This document shows, piece by piece, positions 1-8,384 of a stretch of DNA of 47,691 nucleotides. The stretch's first letter is position 1. Each line of letters begins with the position of its first letter. Made by a program: the position numbers and the translations under genes. Where the stretch lies: contig CALEDJ010000041.1 of NCBI GenBank assembly GCA_937951485.1, positions 1 to 47,691 on the forward strand, in the 5' to 3' direction. The notes beneath the pieces are model-generated. The model worked only from the letters and a program-made list of their open reading frames with translations. It had not been told where the DNA came from and ran no database searches. The DNA comes from an uncultured bacterium. Lineage in GTDB: Bacteria > Hydrogenedentota > Hydrogenedentia > Hydrogenedentales > CAILVY01.

Positions 1-204
1 CATAAACGCCCTCTCCCAGCAGGAGAGGGAGCAACAGCATTCATCAGGTTTTGTCATAAACGCCCTCTCCCAGCAGGAGAGGGAGCAACAGCATTCATCA
101 GGTTTTGTCATAAACGCCCTCTCCCAGCAGGAGAGGGAGCAACAGCATTCATCAGGTTTTGTCATAAACGCCCTCTCCCGCTGGGAGAGGGGTGGGGTGA
201 GGGC
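1..204. repeat. 54-bp tandem repeat, three full copies plus a diverged fourth
   Basis: Three identical 54-bp units lie at 1-54, 55-108 and 109-162. A fourth partial unit starts at 163 and diverges after CCCTCTCCC. Each unit holds a perfect 8-bp stem (CCCTCTCC / GGAGAGGG) with a 5-nt CAGCA loop. The diverged last copy (CCCTCTCCCGCTGGGAGAGGGG) resembles REP-like palindromes that are widespread in bacterial intergenic DNA. There are no unique spacers, so this is not a CRISPR array. The repeat runs off the left edge, so the total copy number is unknown. Confidence 0.9.
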
Positions 205-641
205 GGAAGAATGGGAAACCTTGGAGCACGGGATCAATGAAGTGTCAGGAATGCCTCGTGGGAAGTTTTCGCATGGAAAAAGCCCTTGAAATCATCTTGA
301 TTCAATTGGATTTTCCGAGGCTTTTGGTCATTTCCGTTAAGTTACTGAACAACTCATTTTGGGCAACGCTGACACGCTATGTTGGGCTGTTCTCCACCAA
401 CCTGCCCCTCTCCCAGACGAGGCTCCAAGAGTTCTTGGCATCTGGCTTGGACAGCCCATAACATTTTTTGGGCAAACACGAGGAACGTTTTGACATGCCA
501 TGTCTCCTTGGCCAGGAATGGAAATCCCTGCATTTGACTCATTCATTCGCGTCTATTGGCGTTCATTCGTGGTTTAATTGTGGAAAATGCGCCGCAATCG
601 TGAAATACATCATGAATATTTGACTTGACAGGAATCCCACA
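205..641. other. Intergenic region, no gene recognised
   Basis: Short open frames on both strands (about 60-75 codons near 237-546) have no recognisable motifs and no convincing ribosome binding site. Near 540-575 the sequence carries the phrase CATTCGCGTCTATTGGCG followed by TTCATTCGTGG, which looks like degenerate internal repetition of a 'TTCGTG/ATTGGCG' phrase. I see no RNA gene and no clear terminator. Confidence 0.5.
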
Positions 642-1247
642 ATGGCGATTGAAATTCGTGAGTATCGCGACACAGACCGTGACGAATGGATGCGAGTCCA
701 CGCCATCATCCTCAGCATCTCCCACGCATGGAACTACAGCATCCAGGAACGCCCCGACTACGAAGGCCACCAAAGCACCCGCCTCGTTGCCGTCGAAGAC
801 GGCCGCATTGTGGGCCTGCTCGACGCGCAATATGACAACACCCCCGGCGATCTCTGTTTCCTCAAGGACAGCCCCGGCGGCTACGTGCTCGAATTCGGAC
901 GCCTCCCCGAATATAAAGGTCGCCGCATCGGCTCGCTGCTCATTGACGCCGCCGTCGAAGACGCCCGCCGCAAAGAATTCCACCGCCTCGAATTCTGGAC
1001 CCAGGACCGCGCCGCACAGCGCTTCTACCGCCGTATTGGCCTCCCCGAAATCGGACGCCACTACCGGTTCCGCATCCGACCGCCCCAGGACATCACCGAG
1101 CGCATGCGCCGGGATGCCGTCGGTGTCGAATACCTCTATTGCGTCTGCCTGCCGGAAGAATGGCCCCTGGTCAAGCAACAATACGATGTCATCCTGAAGC
1201 ACCCCCTCGAACCCCACCTTTGCATCGGCTATGAGCGGCGATTCTGA
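642..1247 (+). CDS. GNAT-family N-acetyltransferase
   Basis: A 201-residue cytoplasmic protein, the usual size for a stand-alone GNAT enzyme, which transfers an acetyl group from acetyl-CoA to an amine. The acetyl-CoA-binding motif A is visible around residues 88-110: a beta strand, then a basic glycine loop (YKGRRIGSLLIDAA) leading into a helix. The motif B strand and helix follow (RLEFWTQDRAAQRFYRRIG). The opening IEIREYRDTDRDEWMRVH is typical GNAT beta1/alpha1. The ATG at 642 follows a weak AGGAAT element. The substrate cannot be inferred. The gene stands alone between a repeat region and a broken hydrolase on the other strand. Confidence 0.85.
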   Translation: MAIEIREYRDTDRDEWMRVHAIILSISHAWNYSIQERPDYEGHQSTRLVAVEDGRIVGLLDAQYDNTPGDLCFLKDSPGGYVLEFGRLPEYKGRRIGSLLIDAAVEDARRKEFHRLEFWTQDRAAQRFYRRIGLPEIGRHYRFRIRPPQDITERMRRDAVGVEYLYCVCLPEEWPLVKQQYDVILKHPLEPHLCIGYERRF

Positions 1248-1270
1248 AGGGCTGCCTTTGGGACTGCCTG

Positions 1271-1435
1271 CTATTCAAGAATCGCATTGCGTATCTGAAC
1301 GACTGCATCGTTAAACTTGTCGGCCTGACCCATAAATGGCGCATGACCGGCGTTTTCAAACCAGATGGTTCTTTTCCCAGCGGGGGCATGCCGTTCGGCG
1401 CAATAATGTTCAACCAGCAATTCGGGAGTGCCATT
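1271..1435 (-). pseudogene. C-terminal remnant of an alpha/beta-hydrolase
   Basis: On the minus strand, a 54-residue stretch ending at a stop near 1271 reads like the last part of an alpha/beta-hydrolase-fold enzyme: TPELLVEHY, then KRTIWFENAGHAPFM with the catalytic-His region (NAGHAPF), then the final helix QADKFNDAVVQIRNAILE. The rest of the fold (lid and GxSxG nucleophile elbow) is absent. Reading upstream past about 1435 gives unrelated sequence that runs antisense into the GHKL ATPase gene. The remnant is best explained as the tail of a gene cut off by the event that placed the ATPase here. A short expressed product is unlikely. Confidence 0.6.
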
Positions 1436-1532
1436 TGTCAGATTCTGCGAGAGGGTGCTATGATTGCATTTCCGTTCCCATGCGCGTTGCATGGGCGCGT
1501 GGTGGGGAAGATTTTCAGGGAGTGGTGAATCC

Positions 1533-2768
1533 GTGAAAACGATCAAGGTGCAGGTCCGGGAGGACCACTTGGAAATCCTGTCGCGCACGAAACCGATGAC
1601 GGCGTTGGCGGAACTGGTGTGGAATGCGCTGGATGCGGATGCGACGGAAGTTCGCATCGAGTTTGACACAAACGAAATGGACGGGATTGATTGCATCCGT
1701 ATTCGGGACAACGGCCATGGCCTGAATTATGAAGATGCGCTGGTGGTGTTTCGAAACCTCGGCGGTTCCTGGAAGCGCGCGGGGATGCGGTCGCCGTCGC
1801 GGCGGCGCGTCTTGCACGGACAATATGGGAAAGGGCGCTTTCGCGCCTTTTCGCTGGGGCAAAAGGTGGCATGGCACACGGTCTATGAGAATAAGGGGGC
1901 CGTTTGCACTTTCACAGTGACCGGCCGCGCCGAGACCCCGGGCGAGTTCACCATCACCAATCCCGTTCCTGTGGAAAACGCCGCCACGGGGATGCTTGTC
2001 GAGATTCACAACGTCCCGCGCAGCGCCGACCTGCTCCGCGGCGTCAAGGCGCTGGAGGAAATCACGGAAATTTTCGCGTTGTATCTGCGGCAGTATCCCG
2101 ATGTTCGCATCTGGCATGACGGCGTGCTCATGGACCCCGCGCATGTGGAGCGGCGCATCACGGAGTATGAACTTGATGAAATGGTCATGCAGAACGGTGA
2201 GCGTGTCCGCGCCACTCTGACTGTTGTGGAGTGGAACACCCCGGGGAAACGCGGAGTCTTTTTGTGCGACGCGGAGGGATTCATGCGCGGTCATGCGTTG
2301 CCCCGGCTGTATTTTCGCGGATTCAGTTATACGGCCTATCTCAAATCCGATCATATCGCGGCGCTTGACCGCGAGGGACTGCTCCAGACGGAGGAACTCG
2401 CAACGGATGTGCGTCAGATGCTCGACGTGGTGCGCCGCAAACTCCGTGAGCATTTCACCCTGCGCGAAGCGGAACAAGCCCAGGATGTGCTGGAAGAATG
2501 GAAAGAACTGGACATCTACCCATACGCGGGCCGTCCAAAAACCGACGCCGAAGCGACAGAGCGCCGTATTTTCGACATCTACGCCACGCATCTCAATCAG
2601 ATTTTTTCTGATTTTGCGACGGCGTCCCTGCCCGTCAAACGCCTTACCCTGCGCATGATCCAGGAATTGGTCCATGCGGAACCCACGCGCCTCGCGCGCA
2701 TTCTCGACGAACTCCTCGAATTCCCCGAAGAGAAGGAAGGAGAAGTGATGGAGTTGGTTCGCGCATGA
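1533..2768 (+). CDS. GHKL (Hsp90/MutL/MORC-type) ATPase, probably C-terminally truncated
   Basis: A 411-residue protein with a clear N-terminal GHKL ATP-binding fold. The N-box ALAELVWNALDADA (E27, N31) carries the catalytic Glu and Mg-binding Asn, the G1 box is RDNGHGL (D59) and the G2 box is GQYGKGRFRAFSLG (residues 97-110). A beta-rich segment to about residue 290 is followed by a helical, charged tail. I chose GTG 1533 because AGGGAG lies 10 nt upstream (1517-1522); the open frame extends to 1464 but without a ribosome site. It is not a histidine kinase, having no DHp or receiver domain. It resembles large GHKL ATPases found near restriction or defence genes (recalled family knowledge). 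Those usually continue well past the point where this protein stops, so truncation is my inference. It sits beside a truncated hydrolase. Role unknown. Confidence 0.7.
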   Translation: MKTIKVQVREDHLEILSRTKPMTALAELVWNALDADATEVRIEFDTNEMDGIDCIRIRDNGHGLNYEDALVVFRNLGGSWKRAGMRSPSRRRVLHGQYGKGRFRAFSLGQKVAWHTVYENKGAVCTFTVTGRAETPGEFTITNPVPVENAATGMLVEIHNVPRSADLLRGVKALEEITEIFALYLRQYPDVRIWHDGVLMDPAHVERRITEYELDEMVMQNGERVRATLTVVEWNTPGKRGVFLCDAEGFMRGHALPRLYFRGFSYTAYLKSDHIAALDREGLLQTEELATDVRQMLDVVRRKLREHFTLREAEQAQDVLEEWKELDIYPYAGRPKTDAEATERRIFDIYATHLNQIFSDFATASLPVKRLTLRMIQELVHAEPTRLARILDELLEFPEEKEGEVMELVRA

Positions 2769-2998
2769 CGCCATTGTTTGACGGGCATTCGCCGTCAGTC
2801 AGGAGGGATCTCACTTCGTTTTACGGCCATCACCGCCTGAGATCGCCCAAAAACGTGTCCGAGAGATGGGGCGCACCTCACCTGAACAATTCGTCCAGCC
2901 ATCGAATCGGTTGAAACTATTGCGTGGGAACACACCAAGAACTTTCTCACGCGAACAAGCACACATGCACGAAAGAAGGAATTTTTCCTTGTAACGAT

Positions 2999-4204
2999 TC
3001 ATTCGCTTGCGAGCGGGCGTTTGATCGTCACCGGCGTTGCCAAAAGCCGTTCCAGATCGTGACCTTCTGTGAGCCATGCAAGGTCAAACCTGGCAACGGA
3101 TATGGTTTCGCAGGGTTGCTTTTCGCCTTTCTCGAAAAGCAGGTAAACGTTGCCTTGTTTGTCCACTGCGAGGGAGGAATAGGCGCTTGGTCCCTCGTAA
3201 ACGAGGCGTTTCACCGGCCAGGTCTTTCCCCTGTCGAAACTGGCCCATGCCGTCATGCGAATCCGCGTCTTGCCGGGATTGTCCGGGGTGCTGAAAATCA
3301 GTACGTCCTTCCCACCGGTAGATTCGAGCGGCAGACGCACCAGGCCCGCGTTGCAGCCGTAACTGGGTTCAGCGCCGTACTTGAAATAAAATGGCTCGCC
3401 CACCTCGCGTAATTCATCGCAGACGCGCCAATCCACATACATCGCGCCGCCGTCATAACTCCATGAAATGCGCCGCCGGTGATCCACGGACATGTGCGAC
3501 CGCGCATTGTAATAGATATCCCCGTTGGACATTTCCGCCAATGTGCCTTCGCCGGTGCCGCTTTGGACCGGCGCGCTTGTCTGCCATGTCCTGCCACCGT
3601 CGTCGCTGTAGATGGACGTGTTGTAGTGATACGGCCACCACTCCTGGTCATTACTCCCAAACGGCGCCATGACGCGCGCGGGCATCAGCAACCGCCCTGC
3701 GTGCGCGCCGTATTGCAACGTTACGCCGGATTCCGAACAAGTGGTTTCCGCGGGGACGCCGTCCGGAATGCCGTGCCCGTAAGCGTTCGGCTTGAATACA
3801 GCGGCTTCCTTTGTCCAGGTTTTGCCATGGTCTTTGCTGCGCCACAGGTAGCCCTTGCCCGCGCACACCATCATCACGTCGCCTGTCTTACGATCCACGA
3901 TACAACTTCCTTCGGTATCTTCGCCTAACTGCTGCGTCACGCTCCAGGTTTTTCCGCCGTCTTCGCTGCGCCGCAACAACTTGCCGGAGTCGGCAAAGGC
4001 AAGAATGGTCCCATCTTCGGCCACATCAATGTTCGGGATGCGCACTTCCTCGAACAGGTCCAGGATTTCAATCGCTGGCGCAAGTTCCTGCGCCACTGCG
4101 AAGGATATCGGGCACCCCACTCCGGCTGTGACCAGGGCGGCCGCAGGAAAAAACGCAGCAAACAACAAACTGTGATGGAGTGGCACGAAACAATACGATT
4201 TCAT
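2999..4204 (-). CDS. Secreted BNR / Asp-box sialidase-like protein
   Basis: A 401-residue protein with an N-terminal signal peptide (hydrophobic residues about 10-35). The beta-propeller signature is a VRIPN motif (FRIP-like) followed by four Asp boxes: SEDGGKTW, SKDHGKTW, SDDGGRTW and SFDRGKTW. The motif GEGTLAEMSNGDIYYNAR fits the catalytic-Glu blade of GH33 exo-sialidases. The start is ATG 4204, preceded by AGAAGGA 8 nt upstream; the open frame extends 31 codons further without support. The loop that normally follows AFAD in GH33, carrying the second Arg and the acid/base Asp, is missing (AFADSGKLLRRSEDGG). A sialidase-like fold is well supported, but sialidase activity is not. A possible promoter lies at 4303-4332. 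Confidence 0.75.
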   Translation of the reverse strand: MKSYCFVPLHHSLLFAAFFPAAALVTAGVGCPISFAVAQELAPAIEILDLFEEVRIPNIDVAEDGTILAFADSGKLLRRSEDGGKTWSVTQQLGEDTEGSCIVDRKTGDVMMVCAGKGYLWRSKDHGKTWTKEAAVFKPNAYGHGIPDGVPAETTCSESGVTLQYGAHAGRLLMPARVMAPFGSNDQEWWPYHYNTSIYSDDGGRTWQTSAPVQSGTGEGTLAEMSNGDIYYNARSHMSVDHRRRISWSYDGGAMYVDWRVCDELREVGEPFYFKYGAEPSYGCNAGLVRLPLESTGGKDVLIFSTPDNPGKTRIRMTAWASFDRGKTWPVKRLVYEGPSAYSSLAVDKQGNVYLLFEKGEKQPCETISVARFDLAWLTEGHDLERLLATPVTIKRPLASE

Positions 4205-4302
4205 GGCTGATTTCCTTCTGGTTGTTTCCTGTTTCTTCCTGTTCTGGCAGGGATTTACTGCGGCGCTTTTCTTTTGGTTTTTTCCCTGTCTTGTCACGCT
4301 TC

Positions 4303-4332
4303 ATTGTACGTTTTGACTTGTCAATAAGACAA
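4303..4332 (-). promoter_or_regulatory. Possible promoter of the sialidase-like gene, with TTGACTTGTCAA palindrome
   Basis: On the minus strand TTGTCT (4327-4332) and TACAAT (4303-4308) are separated by 18 bp, upstream of the gene starting at 4204. The spacer contains the perfect 12-bp palindrome TTGACTTGTCAA (4313-4324), which could be an operator. The call rests on sequence match only. Confidence 0.35.
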
Positions 4333-4795
4333 GGGTGTCTACGCCTTGTTTTCCGTCAGACGCCTGCGGCGCCGCTTTGGATTGCACCGTGTTTGCGGAG
4401 ATTTCTAAATGATGCTCTTGAGAATCGAGAGGGAAGCGTCGGTGAGCGGCAAAGACTCCGCTTCCCGACAGGCCCTGGTATTGTCATCGCCCTGTCTTTC
4501 GGGCAATTTCAGAACGCACATGCGCCGCACCGCCTAACCGTCAGGCCGTTAGGCGGTCAGGCCGTTGTCTTTCGGGCAATTTCAGAACGCACATGCGCCT
4601 CACCGACACAGTAAGTTCACACCTCTTCTGTTTGCCGTCAGTGGTGTGCCAACGCGATAGCAAGCGTTGCCGGTTCAGCAGATTTTGAGAGGCCAACAGC
4701 CTCTTTCACAACCCCCTTACCTTGAATTCAGGGCGGAAGTCTGTGATACTTATCAAAGGCCTTATACACACGATACGACCGGAGGAATACAGGGC
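4333..4795. other. Intergenic region with a duplicated 34-bp block around a palindrome
   Basis: Two identical 34-bp blocks (4493-4526 and 4566-4599, starting TGTCTTTCGGGCAATTTC) flank a 9-bp perfect stem (CCGCCTAAC at 4530-4538, GTTAGGCGG at 4548-4556). No gene is recognisable in the rest. Confidence 0.6.
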
Positions 4796-5218
4796 ATGAT
4801 TAAGCAGGCGATATTTTCTGCGGCATTGCTGATTGGGACGTTGTTGGTGCTGGTGGTGTTCGTTCTCGGTGGTTCGGTGGGCGCGCAGTGCCCGCTGGCG
4901 CAGCGCCCCCCGCAGGTCTTGCGCCACGTGGTCCTCTTCAAATTCAATGAAGGAACAAGTGCGGAGAACATCCGAAAGATCGAGCAGGAGTTCTGTGCGT
5001 TGCCGGGAAAAATTGATGCCATCATTGATTTCGAGTGGGGCACTGATGTCAGCACGGAGAACCTGTCCGAGGGTTTTACACATTGCTTCGTGGTGACCTT
5101 CCGCGACGAAGCGGGACGCGCCGCGTATCTGCCGCACGAGGAGCACGAGGCCTTTGTGGCGTTGCTGCAACCCCATCTCGCGAAGGCGCTGGTGGTGGAC
5201 TATTGGACCAGGCCATAA
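4796..5218 (+). CDS. Secreted Dabb (stress-responsive A/B barrel) domain protein
   Basis: A 140-residue protein. Residues 5-32 form a hydrophobic signal peptide or signal anchor ending near GSVGAQ. The remainder is one Dabb domain: LRHVVLFKFNEGTS at the start, the helix AENIRKIEQEFCALPGKI, then DFEWGTDVS, the HCFVVTF strand and the conserved YLPHEEHEAFVALLQP. Dabb proteins are small dimeric ferredoxin-like barrels, some acting as polyketide cyclases; exported versions are mostly of unknown function. I chose ATG 4796 because GGAGGA ends 9 nt upstream. The stop is 6 nt before the next gene, so the two probably share a transcript. Confidence 0.85.
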   Translation: MIKQAIFSAALLIGTLLVLVVFVLGGSVGAQCPLAQRPPQVLRHVVLFKFNEGTSAENIRKIEQEFCALPGKIDAIIDFEWGTDVSTENLSEGFTHCFVVTFRDEAGRAAYLPHEEHEAFVALLQPHLAKALVVDYWTRP

Positions 5219-5224
5219 GCGGCC

Positions 5225-6229
5225 ATGACCAACCGGGAACGCACAGTCGCCGCGCTGGAACACCGGCAGCCGGACAAGACCCCCTATCACATCGAGTTCA
5301 CCATCCCCATGCGCGAACGCATGGCCGCGTATTACAACGATCCCGAATTCGAGAAAAGCATCGGAAATGCCTTTTCCGTGCTCAGTACCCAGTTGCCGGA
5401 CGGATGGCGCGAGGTAGAACCGGATATCTGGGAAGACGAATTCGGCGTCCGGTGGAACCGCGAAATAGACAAGGACATCGGGGTGGTCTGTAACCGCGTG
5501 GTTACGCAGGACACGCTGGATGCTGTCACGTTTCCAAATCCCGCTGATCCGCGCCGCTATGCGTCGTATTCGTCGGCCCGGACCGCCGCGTCCGACCAGT
5601 TTCTTCTGGTCAATCTGGGATTCAGTCTTTTCGAACGCGCCTGGACGCTATGCGGCATGGAAGAACTGCTTGTTGCGATGGTGGCGGCTCCGTCATTCGT
5701 CCACCGGTTGCTGGACCGCATTCTCGAACACAATCTGACGCGCATTGAGCATGCATGCGCGCATGACATTGACGCAATGCTGTTTGGCGACGACTGGGGT
5801 TCACAACGCGGTCTGATCATGGGGCCCCTGATGTGGCGCGAGTTCATCATGCCGCGCGTGCGCGCAATGTATCAGGCCGTGCGGCGTCACGGGAAATACG
5901 TCTTCATCCACAGTTGTGGCTGCGTGGGCGAGTTGTTTCCTGAACTCATCGAATGCGGCGTGCAATGTTTCAATCCCTTTCAGCCCGAAGTGATGGACCC
6001 CTTTGAAATGAAAAGACAATATGGCGATGCGCTCAGTTTCTACGGCGGCATCAGCACCCAGCGCACCTTGCCTTATGCCGATCCTCAGGCGGTGCGCGAC
6101 CAGGTGCGGCGGCTTATCGAAGAAGTGGGACGCGACGGCGGCTATGTTGCCGCGCCCGCCCATGCCGTGCCCGCCGATGCGCGCCCTGAAAATGTCGCGG
6201 CGATGATCGAGGTGCTTCAGGAACAGTAA
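5225..6229 (+). CDS. Uroporphyrinogen decarboxylase-family (URO-D / corrinoid methyltransferase-like) protein
   Basis: A 334-residue cytoplasmic TIM-barrel protein. It opens with MTNRERTVAALEHRQPDKTP, the standard start of this superfamily. It then shows a MLFGDDWGSQRGL block, the barrel-strand motif FIHSCGCVGELFPELIECG and a C-terminal YGGISTQRTLPYADP segment. The HSCGC motif fits zinc-dependent methylcobamide:CoM-type members (MtbA/MtaA-like) better than true HemE, which lacks such a Cys/His site. The real substrate is unknown; many PVC-group genomes carry numerous such paralogues. It lies 6 nt after the Dabb gene and converges on the HDAC-like gene with a gap of only 24 nt. Confidence 0.8.
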   Translation: MTNRERTVAALEHRQPDKTPYHIEFTIPMRERMAAYYNDPEFEKSIGNAFSVLSTQLPDGWREVEPDIWEDEFGVRWNREIDKDIGVVCNRVVTQDTLDAVTFPNPADPRRYASYSSARTAASDQFLLVNLGFSLFERAWTLCGMEELLVAMVAAPSFVHRLLDRILEHNLTRIEHACAHDIDAMLFGDDWGSQRGLIMGPLMWREFIMPRVRAMYQAVRRHGKYVFIHSCGCVGELFPELIECGVQCFNPFQPEVMDPFEMKRQYGDALSFYGGISTQRTLPYADPQAVRDQVRRLIEEVGRDGGYVAAPAHAVPADARPENVAAMIEVLQEQ

Positions 6230-6253
6230 CGCCCCCCGAACGCAGCGAACTGG

Positions 6254-7171
6254 TCAGCAGTCTTCCTGCAGCGCCTTGAAGTGCGCGACTGCGGATGCGC
6301 CGAGTGCGTCCAGATGATAACCGCCTTCCAGCAACGACACAATGCGTCCGCCCGCAACGTGTCGCACACGGCGCGTCATTTCCGAGAAATGGTCCGTTTC
6401 AAGCAATTGCCTGCCGAGCGGGTCCATGCGGTGCGCATCGAAGCCGCTGGAAATGAGCAGAAACTCCGGGTCAAACCGTTCGAATTCCGGAAGAATCATC
6501 TTGTCCAGTGCGGCAAGCCACTGGTCCGGGTCGCAACCCGGCGGCATCTGCACGTTAAGGTTGGTGTTGTTCTTGCCACGCTCGTCGGGATACCCCGTCC
6601 CCGGGTAGTGCGGATGCTGGTGGATACTGGCGTAGTAAACGGCGTCGTCCTCGTAGAAAATGTGCTGTGTGCCGTTGCCGTGGTGAATGTCCCAGTCCAG
6701 GATGGCCACCCGCTTAAGTCCCGCTTCTTCCAGCAGCCACCGCGCCGCAATCGCGATGTTGTTGAAAAGACAGAAGCCCATCGCCTGATCGCGTTCGGCG
6801 TGGTGTCCGGGGGGACGCATCGCCCAGAACACATTGTCGAACTCCTTTGCCAGAACGGCCCGACATGCCGCAATAGCGCCGCCTGCGGCCAGCAGCGCCG
6901 CGTCCCACGAACCGCGTCCCATCGAAGTGTCCAGATCCGGGTAGGGATAGCCATGCGCGCAGGTTTCGCGAATCGTTTCCACATGATCTTCGGAATGCAC
7001 CCGCAGCAAATCCGCGCGCGTCGCAGGGTCCACCTGGATCCGCGGAGTTTCAATTTCCGCGCGCTCAAACGCTTTCAGCACTGCCAGCAACCGTTGCGGC
7101 GACTCCGGATGCAGCGGCCCCGTGTCATGCAGCAAACCCTCTTCCCGAAACACAAACCCGGTTCTTGCCAT
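6254..7171 (-). CDS. Histone deacetylase-family hydrolase (class II HDAC / acetoin utilisation type)
   Basis: A 305-residue zinc hydrolase with every family motif intact. RPPGHHA (H123, H124) is the catalytic His pair. GFCLFNNIAIAA follows. DWDIHHGNGTQ carries the zinc ligands D161 and H163. SSGFDAHRMDP carries zinc ligand D245. LEGGYHL holds the transition-state Tyr (Y285). Bacterial members deacetylate polyamines, acetyl-lysine or small amides; the substrate here is not evident. The start ATG 7171 has AAAGGA about 8 nt upstream. The gene stands alone, convergent with the URO-D-like gene. Confidence 0.9.
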   Translation of the reverse strand: MARTGFVFREEGLLHDTGPLHPESPQRLLAVLKAFERAEIETPRIQVDPATRADLLRVHSEDHVETIRETCAHGYPYPDLDTSMGRGSWDAALLAAGGAIAACRAVLAKEFDNVFWAMRPPGHHAERDQAMGFCLFNNIAIAARWLLEEAGLKRVAILDWDIHHGNGTQHIFYEDDAVYYASIHQHPHYPGTGYPDERGKNNTNLNVQMPPGCDPDQWLAALDKMILPEFERFDPEFLLISSGFDAHRMDPLGRQLLETDHFSEMTRRVRHVAGGRIVSLLEGGYHLDALGASAVAHFKALQEDC

Positions 7172-7445
7172 CAGTGAATCCTTTGCCTCTGCGCGGCACG
7201 TTTTTCATTCTACCCGGCCATACCGCATGATGCAACAATAGGATTGCGTGTCGCGAATTACCGTTCAGTCTTTTCGAGGGAGCATAAGCGACCGGGAAAT
7301 CCTGACCTATGCTGAAGATTTCTCGCTTCGTTCGAAATGACAATGCTTCGCCCGCAATGACGCAGTTCTCCGCAATGATTACTTCAGTCCGCTGAAATGA
7401 TACCAAAGTGTTAACCTGTACGGCGGGAAACGGTATTGTCCGGAA

Positions 7446-8252
7446 TCAGCGCCAGAGCAACAACAGCACCAGCATCGCCAGCGCAATCCGATAATATCCG
7501 AACACGGTGAAACGGCGCTTTCGGATATAGTTCATGAAGAACGCCACCACGCTGTATGCGACCATAAAAGAGACAACGGACGCCACGGCGATAAGGCCCC
7601 ACTGGTGCGGTGTAAAATTGACTCCGTTCTTGATGAGTTTGAAGGTTGTTGCGCCGACCATGGTGGGAATGGCGAGGAAAAACGAAAACTCCGCTGCGGC
7701 AGGCCTGCTCGCACCCAGCACCATCGCCCCGATGATGGTGGCGGCGGACCGGGAAGTGCCGGGGATCATCGCCAGGCATTGAAAGAAACCTATAGCGATG
7801 CCGGTGGCGTAGGTGATGGCGTGTACGGTGGGAATGCGTACCGGACGCTCGCCGCGTTCCAGCAGGATCAGCACGACACCGCCCACGAGCAGCGCCACCG
7901 ATACGGTGAAGGGGTTGAACAGTTTCTCCTCGATGAAATCATCCAGCAGAACGCCGAGTACGGCGGCGGGCAGGAACGCCGCCACGATCTTTGTCCACAA
8001 CATGAGGATTGCATGGGCGTCCTTTTCCGCGCCGAAAGGCCACAGCGCGTGCCAGAAATAGACCACCACCGCCAGAATGGCCGGCAATTGGATGACCACC
8101 ATGAAGGTTTCCGCAAAACCCGGTTCTCCGCCCAGCCGAAGATAGTCCTCCACCAGAATCAGATGCCCCGTGCTGCTTATCGGCAGAAACTCCGTCGCCC
8201 CTTCCACTATCGCCAGAATGATCGCCTTCAGATACTCCACAAAACCCTCCAT
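7446..8252 (-). CDS. uppP: Undecaprenyl-diphosphatase (BacA/UppP)
   Basis: A 268-residue integral membrane enzyme that dephosphorylates undecaprenyl pyrophosphate, recycling the lipid carrier for peptidoglycan synthesis. The two signature motifs are present: EGATEFLPISSTGHLIL near residues 16-32 and PGTSRSAATIIGAMVLGASR in the second half. About seven to eight hydrophobic segments are visible, and the length is normal. I chose ATG 8252 (MEGFVEYLKAI); the open frame extends 48 codons upstream, but that part is hydrophilic and unlike the family. The ribosome site is weak. It is divergent from mpl, another peptidoglycan-recycling gene, about 130 bp away. Confidence 0.93.
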   Translation of the reverse strand: MEGFVEYLKAIILAIVEGATEFLPISSTGHLILVEDYLRLGGEPGFAETFMVVIQLPAILAVVVYFWHALWPFGAEKDAHAILMLWTKIVAAFLPAAVLGVLLDDFIEEKLFNPFTVSVALLVGGVVLILLERGERPVRIPTVHAITYATGIAIGFFQCLAMIPGTSRSAATIIGAMVLGASRPAAAEFSFFLAIPTMVGATTFKLIKNGVNFTPHQWGLIAVASVVSFMVAYSVVAFFMNYIRKRRFTVFGYYRIALAMLVLLLLWR

Positions 8253-8384
8253 CGTTTTCTTGCAGGTTGATGCCTGGGTCGCGTTTGCCTGGGCGATGGT
8301 ATCACAAGCGTGCGCATTTTGATCAACGCATGAAAACGTCCCGCGCTCTGCTATACTCTTGTGCGGCGACGGAGACCGGTACTC

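Noticed and set aside
1-204. CRISPR array
   Set aside because: The units are identical over all 54 bp with no unique spacers, and no cas genes are nearby.
237-546. Short frames near the left end
   Set aside because: Neither strand has coding texture, motifs or a good ribosome site.
1515-2774. 419-codon minus-strand frame
   Set aside because: It mirrors the GHKL ATPase gene, whose ATP-binding motifs are intact on the plus strand.
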